Origin: Bacteroidales bacterium
GTDB taxonomy: Bacteria > Bacteroidota > Bacteroidia > Bacteroidales > UBA932
DNA: 64,000 bases
Direction of reading: 5' to 3'
NCBI GenBank assembly: GCA_017442315.1
Contig: JAFRZX010000030.1
Coordinates: 146,968 to 210,967 of the forward strand
The notes beneath the pieces were generated by a model that was not told where the DNA came from, ran no database searches, and saw only the letters and a program-made list of their open reading frames with translations. Shown here piece by piece: positions 57,932-64,000 of this stretch. The position numbers and the translations under genes are program-made. Each line of letters begins with the position of its first letter. The first letter of the stretch is position 1.

Positions 57932-57939
57932 CAAAGATA
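57932..57939 (-). promoter_or_regulatory. -7 element for miaB
   Basis: The minus strand reads TATCTTTG, a perfect TAnnTTTG. No clear -33 TTTG. Confidence 0.5.
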
Positions 57940-58111
57940 CAATTATTTGTTGAATATGGGAGCATCATGATCGCAGGAGAAATGATTGAACCTGTGTCTC
58001 AGACAAGGGCCTTGTTTTTTTGACGGAAAAATATTAAATTGCACCAACCGTCTGTGGGGCCTCTTTTATACCTCAGGTGGTATTGGTTATTTATAAAAAA
58101 CGGTTACAATT

Positions 58112-59134
58112 ATGAAAACAAAAGTCTTTATCTTCTTTGCTCTCGTATTTGCAGCTGTATCATGCAATTACGAAGAATCTCATCCTGTCGGTAAAACTCC
58201 GGCTGCTGATCAGAATCAGCCTGTTGCATATAATGAGGCTTATGCTGCGATGCAGCTGCTTATAGGACAGGGTTACGGATATGATATAATGGATGTAGAG
58301 ACATTGATTGCCGGGAAAGAAGGATATTGGCAGCTTGATGCTGTATTGGGATATGATTCTGATTTTAAGAATGTAATGTCTGTGTACCGTGATTTTGATG
58401 CAGCGGCAGGTCAGGATTATGAAGAGCCGATATTTGCCTTCGGAGGTCAGAATATTATGTTCTGTTACGATATAAGTCCGGATGATGGCCGTATTGCAGA
58501 GCAGTCGGGTACCTGGAGTTTCGATCCCCGTACCTTGAAACTTGCTGTATCCGTGCCCGGATTCAGCGGGAATGAAGCTGTTGAATCAGAGTTCACATTG
58601 CTGTCGCTCAGCGAAGAAGCAATTGTATTGGAATGGACAGCTGATGGCGGTGAGGCTATGCGTGCCTCGTTGCGCCCGGCGTCATTGAATTGTATGAAAG
58701 TCAAGGGAATAAATATCGCCGTAGATAAGTTCATGACAGAATGTAGTGGTTTCAGTTCAGAAGATATGGAGCGAGGTCTGCCAGGTGGTTGGGTGATGGA
58801 TTCTTATCTTGTTTACGATGAAAACTGGCAAAAGGTTGTAAAGCCATATATGGTTATGGGAGAATCTTATGCTGAAGGAACGTCATATTTCAGTTATGCT
58901 TTTGCTGATGATGGCACTGGGATGGTGTATCTGAAACATAATGATCCTTCAGAGAGTTCTGAAACGTTCGGATTTCACTGGAACTATGATTCGGAAAAGA
59001 TTAAGTTGGTATTAAGCGGAGAACAGTTCAATGTGAAGTATGCGGTATCCGGATACTGTGGGGAGTATGTAGTCCTGGATAATGTCTCTATGGATGAAAA
59101 CATTCGTTTGATATTTAGGCGTAAGACTGAGTAA
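58112..59134 (+). CDS. Lipoprotein of unknown function, 340 residues
   Basis: The product has a lipobox (AVSC, Cys18) and then acidic, Gly/Tyr-rich sequence without a recognised domain. Two related halves can be seen: about 70-195 and 215-340 each end in a strand with a V-L-W/-L-N pattern (EAIVLEWTADGGEAMRA; EYVVLDNVSMDENIRL). They may be repeated beta-barrel-like lipocalin or META-like folds, but this is a guess. Its transcript appears to end at the terminator at 59168. Confidence 0.65.
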   Translation: MKTKVFIFFALVFAAVSCNYEESHPVGKTPAADQNQPVAYNEAYAAMQLLIGQGYGYDIMDVETLIAGKEGYWQLDAVLGYDSDFKNVMSVYRDFDAAAGQDYEEPIFAFGGQNIMFCYDISPDDGRIAEQSGTWSFDPRTLKLAVSVPGFSGNEAVESEFTLLSLSEEAIVLEWTADGGEAMRASLRPASLNCMKVKGINIAVDKFMTECSGFSSEDMERGLPGGWVMDSYLVYDENWQKVVKPYMVMGESYAEGTSYFSYAFADDGTGMVYLKHNDPSESSETFGFHWNYDSEKIKLVLSGEQFNVKYAVSGYCGEYVVLDNVSMDENIRLIFRRKTE

Positions 59135-59167
59135 AACTTTCAATTCTTAAACGGATTTACTATTTTT

Positions 59168-59197
59168 GTCTCTACAATCCTTTGTGGAGACTTTTTT
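59168..59197 (+). terminator. Terminator abutting the next start codon
   Basis: A 10-bp stem (GTCTCTACAA / TTGTGGAGAC, one T-G pair) with a 4-base loop is followed by TTTTTT at 59192-59197. The ATG of the next gene begins at 59198. A perfect -7 element TATTTTTG occupies 59161-59168, just before the stem. Confidence 0.75.
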
Positions 59198-59686
59198 ATG
59201 TGGAATGCTAAAATCAGTTCAATAGTGAAGATCAGATCAGGAATTCTTGTGGTGTTGATGGCGGCAGTAATGCTTGGCCTGACCGGATGTAACAAACTCA
59301 AGCAGATCCGTGTCACATCGTGCAATATAGAGGCGATCAGTCCCCAGGGGCTGCGTTCGCTGAATGTTTTTCTTGCCGTAGGGGTAGACAACCCGGCTTT
59401 TCAGATTGGTCTTTCAGAAATTGAGGGGACTCTCAAGCATTCTGGCAAGATTATTGGTAAGCTGGCGATGGATCCGTTCACACTGCAGGCTAAATCGGCA
59501 GAAATATATCATCTCAGGGCGCTTGTGAGTCTTGCAGAGGGGGCCGGCCTGAGAGACCTTGCGGTGTTGATGGATGAAGAAGCTTTGAATGAATGTCTGG
59601 TGGATATTACGGTCCGTCCATCTTTGAAAAGCGGACTGGCAAAGACTATAACATTGAAGAATATACCTCTGAAAAAACTTCTGTAA
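59198..59686 (+). CDS. Lipoprotein with LEA/WHy-like domain
   Basis: The ATG at 59198 directly follows a terminator T-tract; the in-frame GTG at 59225 gives an equally clean lipoprotein signal (MKIRSGILVVLMAAVMLGLTGC) and could be the true start. After Cys31 (LTGC) residues about 38-160 form a beta-rich domain with LNVFLAVGVDNPAFQIGLSEIEGTL, split by family motif 'NP', as in LEA_2/WHy proteins. Function unknown; it is followed by a SPOR-protein gene after 10 bases. Confidence 0.65.
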   Translation: MWNAKISSIVKIRSGILVVLMAAVMLGLTGCNKLKQIRVTSCNIEAISPQGLRSLNVFLAVGVDNPAFQIGLSEIEGTLKHSGKIIGKLAMDPFTLQAKSAEIYHLRALVSLAEGAGLRDLAVLMDEEALNECLVDITVRPSLKSGLAKTITLKNIPLKKLL

Positions 59687-59696
59687 AGTGCAGGCA

Positions 59697-60284
59697 ATGA
59701 AAAAAAATGATATTCTGATACTTCTGATGCTGATTTTCAGTATCTTTCCAATGGTGGCATCAGCCCAGCAGAATGAGACATCTGCAGGATATGTATATGT
59801 TGATTCAGTTGTGTTCCGTCCTACGGCAGGAGTGGATTCCTCTCTGGTGGGGAAGAACATCTTCCAGGTCCTGTCTGCAGAAGGGGGCAGGGTTGCCATT
59901 TCGCAGACACCGGAGGTGGAGGGATCGATGAAGAAGCATATCGTGAGCAATGGAGGCAGGACGCTTCCCGGTTATCGTGTAAGGATATTCTTTGATAACA
60001 GGCAGTCTGCACGTGTTGCGTCTGAAGAAGCAGTCATGAAGTTCCAGAATATTTATCATGGGGTAAGCGTATACCGGACATATGTCAATCCGTATTTCAA
60101 GGTTACGGTAGGAGATTTCAGGACACGTTCTGAAGCGATGGCCCTCCTGACTCGTATAAAAAGGGAATTTCCCAGCGCGTTTGTCGTGAAGGAAGGCATT
60201 AACTATCCGATAGTTGACAAGGATAACGCCTATGTCGTGGATACGGTCAAGGTATGTCGCCCTGTTAGTGTTGTGCAGCATTAA
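59697..60284 (+). CDS. SPOR-domain exported protein
   Basis: The ATG at 59697 is preferred to a GTG at 59688 and gives a good signal peptide (1-24, ending ASAQ). The 195-residue product carries a SPOR-like domain in its C-terminal half: PGYRVRIFFDNRQSARV, then YVNPYFKVTVGDFRTRSEAMALLTRI in family order. SPOR domains bind denuded septal peptidoglycan. It is transcribed with rpoN, 16 bases downstream. Confidence 0.82.
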   Translation: MKKNDILILLMLIFSIFPMVASAQQNETSAGYVYVDSVVFRPTAGVDSSLVGKNIFQVLSAEGGRVAISQTPEVEGSMKKHIVSNGGRTLPGYRVRIFFDNRQSARVASEEAVMKFQNIYHGVSVYRTYVNPYFKVTVGDFRTRSEAMALLTRIKREFPSAFVVKEGINYPIVDKDNAYVVDTVKVCRPVSVVQH

Positions 60285-60300
60285 GTTAATGTCAGTGGTT

Positions 60301-61713
60301 ATGTTGAAGCAAAGTTTAGAACTTAAGCAGACTCAGAAACTTTCTCCTCTGCAGATCCAGACCATAAAGCTGATCGAGCTTCCTATTCAGGAACTTGAAC
60401 AGAGGATCCGCAAGGAAATGGAAGAGAATCCTGTTCTGGATGAAGATGTACCAAATGAAAAGGAGGAGGAAGAAGCTCCAAGGGAAGTGTCTTTATCTGA
60501 GTATAAGGAAGATGATGCCATTCCAAGTTATCGTCTCAGATCGGATAATTACAATACTAAGGATGAACGTCCTCAGTATAGTACCTTTTCAGTGAAGGAG
60601 AGTTTTACGCAAAGCCTTCAGGAACAGCTCGGATACCGTAGCCTCAGTGAGCGTCAGTATGCAGTGGCGTCGTTCATTATCGGAAGTCTTGATGATGACG
60701 GTTATCTTCGCCGCAGCATAGACAGTCTGGTTGATGATATTTCCTTTAGGGCGAATATTGAGACTGATGAGGATGAGGTTCTGGAAATGCTGAAGGTGGT
60801 CCAGGAGTTTGAACCGGCAGGAGTCGGGGCACGTGATCTTAGAGAATGTCTTCTCCTGCAGATCAGGCATTGCAGAAAGACCCCGGAGGTGGAGAATGCC
60901 ACAAAGATTCTGACTCATCATTTCCATGAGTTTACAAGCAAGCATTTCCAGAAGATAATGTCACGTATGAACCTGACCGAGGTGGAACTCAAGGCAGCTA
61001 TGGCCAAGATACTGAAGCTGAACCCTTCTCCAGGAGGTCAGATAGATGATACGTATACAGATCAGGCCCAGCAGATCGTTCCGGATTTTCTTCTTGAGTA
61101 TAGGGATGGCGAACTGAAGCTCTCAATGCCACGCTTTTCTATACCTGAACTCAGAGTCAACAGGAAATATGCCGATATCCTGATGGATGCGGCCAACTCT
61201 TCCGAAAGGGAAAAGAAAGAGGCTGCGGCATTTGTAAAGAAGAAGCTGGATTCAGCCAAATGGTTTGTCGAGGCTGTAAAACAGCGCCATAATACTCTTT
61301 CCAGCACAATGCAGGCAATCGTGGACTATCAGCACGACTACTTTGTGGATGGTGATGAGACACATCTCAAACCAATGGTTCTTAAGGATATCGCAGAGAA
61401 GACTGGTTATGATATCTCTACCATATCAAGAGTTGTCAACAGCAAATATATAGAGACCCATTTCGGTATCTATTCACTTAAGTATTTCTTCTCTGAAGGA
61501 TTGGAAAACCAGGATGGTGAAGAGGTATCCACAAGGGAACTGAAGAAGGCTCTTCAGGAATGCGTGGACAACGAGAACAAGCGTAAGCCTCTTACAGATG
61601 ACGAACTTGTGGACAGAATGACAGAGAAAGGTTATAAAGTTGCGAGACGTACTATTGCAAAATATCGTGATCAGCTGGGAATACCAAAGGCGCGTTTGAG
61701 AAAGGAATTGTAA
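60301..61713 (+). CDS. rpoN: RNA polymerase sigma-54 factor
   Basis: The ATG at 60301 (MLKQSLELKQTQKLSPLQIQ) gives the usual N-terminus and 470 residues. Region I is Gln/Leu-rich with LIELPIQELEQRI. Residues about 110-310 are the core-binding domain (FEPAGVGARDLRECLLLQI), then the helix-turn-helix (KDIAEKTGYDISTISRVVNSK) and the RpoN box ARRTIAKYR. No -24/-12 dependent enhancer-binding protein gene is in the window. Confidence 0.96.
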   Translation: MLKQSLELKQTQKLSPLQIQTIKLIELPIQELEQRIRKEMEENPVLDEDVPNEKEEEEAPREVSLSEYKEDDAIPSYRLRSDNYNTKDERPQYSTFSVKESFTQSLQEQLGYRSLSERQYAVASFIIGSLDDDGYLRRSIDSLVDDISFRANIETDEDEVLEMLKVVQEFEPAGVGARDLRECLLLQIRHCRKTPEVENATKILTHHFHEFTSKHFQKIMSRMNLTEVELKAAMAKILKLNPSPGGQIDDTYTDQAQQIVPDFLLEYRDGELKLSMPRFSIPELRVNRKYADILMDAANSSEREKKEAAAFVKKKLDSAKWFVEAVKQRHNTLSSTMQAIVDYQHDYFVDGDETHLKPMVLKDIAEKTGYDISTISRVVNSKYIETHFGIYSLKYFFSEGLENQDGEEVSTRELKKALQECVDNENKRKPLTDDELVDRMTEKGYKVARRTIAKYRDQLGIPKARLRKEL

Positions 61714-61744
61714 GAGGATGGCCCAAAGCCATTCTTATAGATAG

Positions 61745-61784
61745 AGAATCCCCGTCAGAATAACTCTGACGGGGATTCTTTTTT
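61745..61784 (+). terminator. rpoN terminator
   Basis: A 15-bp perfect stem (AGAATCCCCGTCAGA / TCTGACGGGGATTCT) with a 5-base loop is followed by TTTTT. It lies between the convergent rpoN and upp genes and could act on both. Confidence 0.9.
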
Positions 61785-61822
61785 CAATGCAGAGGCTTTC
61801 GAGTTGTCTCTTCAAGTATGCT

Positions 61823-62476
61823 TTATTTTTTCTCTCCGTATGCCAGATCTCCGGCATCTCCTAAACCGGGTACAATGTATGAATGGCTTGTGAGTTCTTC
61901 ATCAATGGCTGCCACCCAAAGGGTCACCTTGTCGTGAGGAAGGCGTTTCTGAAGGTATTCCACAGCATAGGCACTGGAAATAGGACATACCAGATGTGTG
62001 TGAGCCGGTTCACCTTCTTCACACAATCTCTTGTATGCAATTTCGAGTGAAGCACCGGTTGCCAGCATTGTGTCTGCAAGAATAAGTGTCTTTCCTGTCA
62101 GGTCTGGTGTGCTGGCATATTCGATGTTGATGTGGAAATCCTCTCCTTTGTCGTATTTTCTGTAAGCTGCGACAAAGGCATTCTGAGCATTGTCAAAATA
62201 GTTTAGAATGCCTTGATGAAGCGGTAATCCGGCTCTGAGAATTGTTGCCACAACCACCTTGTCGTCATACGTAGGAATGCTTGCGATACCTAGAGGAGTT
62301 ACAACGGATTTTGTTGAATACTCCATTGTCTGGCTTATCTCGTATGCAAAGATTTCACCGAGTCTTTCCAGATTCCGTCGGAATCTCATGCTGTCTTTCT
62401 GAATGTTCTTGTCACGCATCTGCGCCACGAAACAGTTGAGGATGGAGTTCTTTTCACCCAGATTGATGACTTTCAT
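61823..62476 (-). CDS. upp: Uracil phosphoribosyltransferase
   Basis: I start at the ATG at 62476 (MKVINLGEKNSILNCFV), 217 residues, because the longer frame would begin upstream of the promoter. UPRTase makes UMP from uracil and PRPP. Features: LRAGLPLHQGILNYF, the PRPP-loop-like LADTMLATGAS, and the C-terminal YIVPGLGDAGDLAYGE uracil-binding signature. Confidence 0.96.
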   Translation of the reverse strand: MKVINLGEKNSILNCFVAQMRDKNIQKDSMRFRRNLERLGEIFAYEISQTMEYSTKSVVTPLGIASIPTYDDKVVVATILRAGLPLHQGILNYFDNAQNAFVAAYRKYDKGEDFHINIEYASTPDLTGKTLILADTMLATGASLEIAYKRLCEEGEPAHTHLVCPISSAYAVEYLQKRLPHDKVTLWVAAIDEELTSHSYIVPGLGDAGDLAYGEKK

Positions 62477-62500
62477 TTGATTTGTGTTTTTTTTGTTCCG

Positions 62501-62531
62501 CAAATATATTCCTATTTTTATCGAACTCAAA
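62501..62531 (-). promoter_or_regulatory. upp promoter
   Basis: On the minus strand TTTG, 19 bases, TATATTTG: full consensus. The -33 element overlaps the radC stop codon region. Confidence 0.8.
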
Positions 62532-63219
62532 ATTTTTCACTCATAAGCTTTTCGTCAGCGAAACTGTAATAGTTGTCTTCTGCTATGATTACATGATCAA
62601 TCATCTGAATCTCACAGGTAGCAAGGGCTTTTCTCAGTATATCGGTCTGTCTTATGTCCGCTTGTCCGGGCCGTGCATTTCCTGAAGGATGATTATGGAT
62701 GAGTATGATTCCGGCTGCCTTCTTTTCAATAGCCCTGTGCAATATGGCTTTGGTGTCTACTATTGTAGCACTGAATCCTCCGGAACTCATCTTTTCCTTT
62801 CCAAGGATATAGTTTGCCCTGTTCAAGAACAAAACCCAGCATTCTTCATGGTCCAGTCCCCGAAGCAATGGCATCATGGTCCTGAATACGGCTCTAGGAG
62901 AAGATATCGGTACTTTCTCCGGGATTATATGTTCAGAGGCAGTCCTTCTTCCAAGTTCGAAAGCAGCAGTTATGGCTGTAGCCTTACCTGGGCCAATGCC
63001 TTCTATTCTGCATAATGCTTCCAGTGACATTGCTGCTATTCCATTCAATTTCCCTTCAGCCGACTTCAGCAGCTCGTGTCCGACTTCAACGGCGTTCATC
63101 TTTCCTGTTCCGGTGCGTAGCAGTATGGCAAGAAGTTCGGCGTGACTGAGTGATCCGACTCCCTTGTCGATCATTTTCTCTCTGGGCCGTTCATCTGCAT
63201 ACAGGTCTTTCATCTTCAT
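62527..63219 (-). CDS. radC: RadC/JAB-domain protein
   Basis: The 230-residue protein has a helix-hairpin-helix pair (about 60-85, IEGIGPGKATAI) and a C-terminal JAB metalloenzyme fold with IHNHPSGNARPGQAD, a zinc motif HxHPSG...D. RadC was named for DNA repair but its real role is unresolved. ATGs at 63219 and 63213 are both plausible. Confidence 0.93.
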   Translation of the reverse strand: MKMKDLYADERPREKMIDKGVGSLSHAELLAILLRTGTGKMNAVEVGHELLKSAEGKLNGIAAMSLEALCRIEGIGPGKATAITAAFELGRRTASEHIIPEKVPISSPRAVFRTMMPLLRGLDHEECWVLFLNRANYILGKEKMSSGGFSATIVDTKAILHRAIEKKAAGIILIHNHPSGNARPGQADIRQTDILRKALATCEIQMIDHVIIAEDNYYSFADEKLMSEKF

Positions 63220-63239
63220 GCTCTCAAATCTGTTTTCAG

Positions 63240-63247
63240 CAAATATA
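63240..63247 (-). promoter_or_regulatory. -7 element for radC
   Basis: The minus strand reads TATATTTG, a perfect TAnnTTTG, 21 bases before the ATG at 63219. Confidence 0.5.
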
Positions 63248-63307
63248 TGATGAAGCCTTGTCTTTTGAGTTGTTTTTTATCCCGTTCAGGTTAGAAATTT
63301 CTTTTTT

Positions 63308-63530
63308 TTATAGGTTTTCAATCTTTTTTACATCTAACTTATTATCCTCTCCAAGAATTTGCCCAGGCTGGCGTCCTTCCACTGCTGCAGAAGAATAGCA
63401 CGACCTTATCATAGTGTTATCTCCGGCCATTATATAGCCAACAATACCTCCTATATAATGGCCATATTCTTTTTCGCCTTGATAGTCATCAAGGTTAGCC
63501 AATGAGCGACAGGCGATAAAAGATCCTGTT
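63308..63530 (-). pseudogene. Remnant of a GLUG-repeat surface protein gene
   Basis: The minus-strand frame ending at 63308 carries YIGGIVGYIMAGDNTMIRSC and then YSSAAVEG, one GLUG-type repeat, preceded by FIACRSLANL. Its upstream part, as read here, is in IS sequence, so only about 74 C-terminal codons are native. The 5' part of the gene, if retained, would be beyond the right edge, past the insertion. GLUG repeats occur in large secreted adhesins. Confidence 0.6.
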
Positions 63531-64000
63531 TCAGGTGATTCCGAATTCAAAGGGATCAGTCGCAAAAGTATGTGTCTAAGCATAGATCTTTGCAAGTCTG
63601 AACAGAAAGTATTTAACATCTGATACACCTCTCAGTTGCATTCTGAAAGCTTTGATTTTAGAGTTAAGTGATTCCGCAGAAGCGTTAGTGGATCTATTGT
63701 TGAAGAAGTTCAGGATGTTTGAGTAATGAGTCTGTATCGTTTCTGCTACAGTCTTGAACTCTTTGAAGTTTGTTTTCTGAACATCATTGTACCATAGTGC
63801 AAGTTTAGGTAATGCCCCACCTTTGGTTTTGGTGTGTGCATATATCATCCTGAGACGAAGAACAAGTGAATATGCTTCCTTGATATCCGGGTATTCTTCA
63901 AAGAGGATTGCGGCTCTCGTTTTCTGAGACTTGCTCCATTTTTCAGGAGACTTGAACAGTAGATGTCGGCTACGAGCCAGCAACTGCTTTCTTGTATCAC
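63520..64000 (-). mobile_element. ISL3/ISAon1-type insertion sequence, left end
   Basis: The transposase frame at 63576 to the edge and the break in the GLUG gene place one end of the element at about 63520-63545. The probable terminal sequence, read on the minus strand, includes TTTGAATTCGGAATCACC. The other end and the inverted repeat partner are outside the window. Confidence 0.6.
63576..64000 (-). CDS. ISAon1/ISL3-family transposase, C-terminal part
   Basis: The frame is open to the right edge; no start is in the window. The last 141 residues contain QLLARSRHLLFKSPEKW, KGGALPKLALWYNDV and the conserved end NRSTNASAESLNSKIKAFR. The latter carries the last acidic residue of the DDE catalytic triad (the Glu in SAESLNSK). 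Stop at 63576. Confidence 0.85.
   Translation of the reverse strand, partial: DTRKQLLARSRHLLFKSPEKWSKSQKTRAAILFEEYPDIKEAYSLVLRLRMIYAHTKTKGGALPKLALWYNDVQKTNFKEFKTVAETIQTHYSNILNFFNNRSTNASAESLNSKIKAFRMQLRGVSDVKYFLFRLAKIYA

Noticed and set aside
60214-61713. Longer rpoN start at 60214
   Set aside because: It overlaps the SPOR gene by 71 bases and the conserved sigma-54 N-terminus starts at 60301.
61823-62530. Longer upp start at 62530
   Set aside because: It would begin upstream of the perfect promoter at 62501-62531; the conserved N-terminus starts at 62476.

Overview
The window is chromosomal DNA of a Bacteroidales bacterium. The evidence is the promoter style (TTTG at about -33 and TAnnTTTG at about -7, e.g. 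upstream of rpsO, the MltC-like gene and upp), the many lipoproteins with short lipoboxes, the mraZ-to-ftsZ cluster in Bacteroidota order, a fimbrillin-like surface protein and an ISAon1/ISL3-type transposase. Genus cannot be fixed from the sequence. I saw no rRNA, tRNA or CRISPR, and no gene-free stretch exceeds 300 bases.

Layout. 1-9.0 kb: surface and outer-membrane functions. These are a partial fimbrillin-like/beta-helix lipoprotein with a 50-residue small gene before it, a secreted GH2 beta-galactosidase, a ferritin, and two Fn3-like lipoproteins behind a G8 tract. 9.1-15.9 kb: a histidine-utilisation operon, FtcD-FchA fusion > hutU > hutH > hutI, on the minus strand. A 17-18 bp tandem array and a palindrome sit between hutU and hutH. 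16-22.5 kb: a 5'-nucleotidase lipoprotein, a small unknown gene, rpsO, pnp, an alpha/beta hydrolase and a YgjP-like metallopeptidase.

22.7-32.4 kb is the most unusual part: seven co-directional genes. Four encode exported proteins (CsgG/FlgT-like, DUF6175-like, two LPP20-like). Three encode proteins without signal peptides that each begin with a CxxC...CxxC zinc ribbon: a gingipain/caspase-fold C25 peptidase, an SPFH-like coiled-coil protein with a second ribbon at its C-terminus, and a ribbon-transmembrane-Sel1 protein. The promoter has nine G residues in the spacer between its -33 and -7 elements, an arrangement expected to phase-vary. A convergent gene encodes an MltC-like lytic transglycosylase. 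I propose this locus as an undescribed envelope-associated protease/SPFH system. The architecture is read from sequence; the function is inference.

33.9-53.8 kb, minus strand: the division and cell-wall cluster mraZ, rsmH, ftsL-like, PBP with PASTA, murE, mraY, murD, ftsW, murG, murC, ftsQ, ftsA, ftsZ, then gltX, rpiB, truB and a MATE transporter. Four 10-bp TGGRA repeats before mraZ look like the MraZ operator. 53.8-63.3 kb: an M23 peptidase lipoprotein, cls, miaB, two unknown lipoproteins, a SPOR protein, rpoN, upp and radC. The right edge holds an ISL3/ISAon1-type transposase abutting the remnant of a GLUG-repeat surface-protein gene, apparently disrupted by the insertion.
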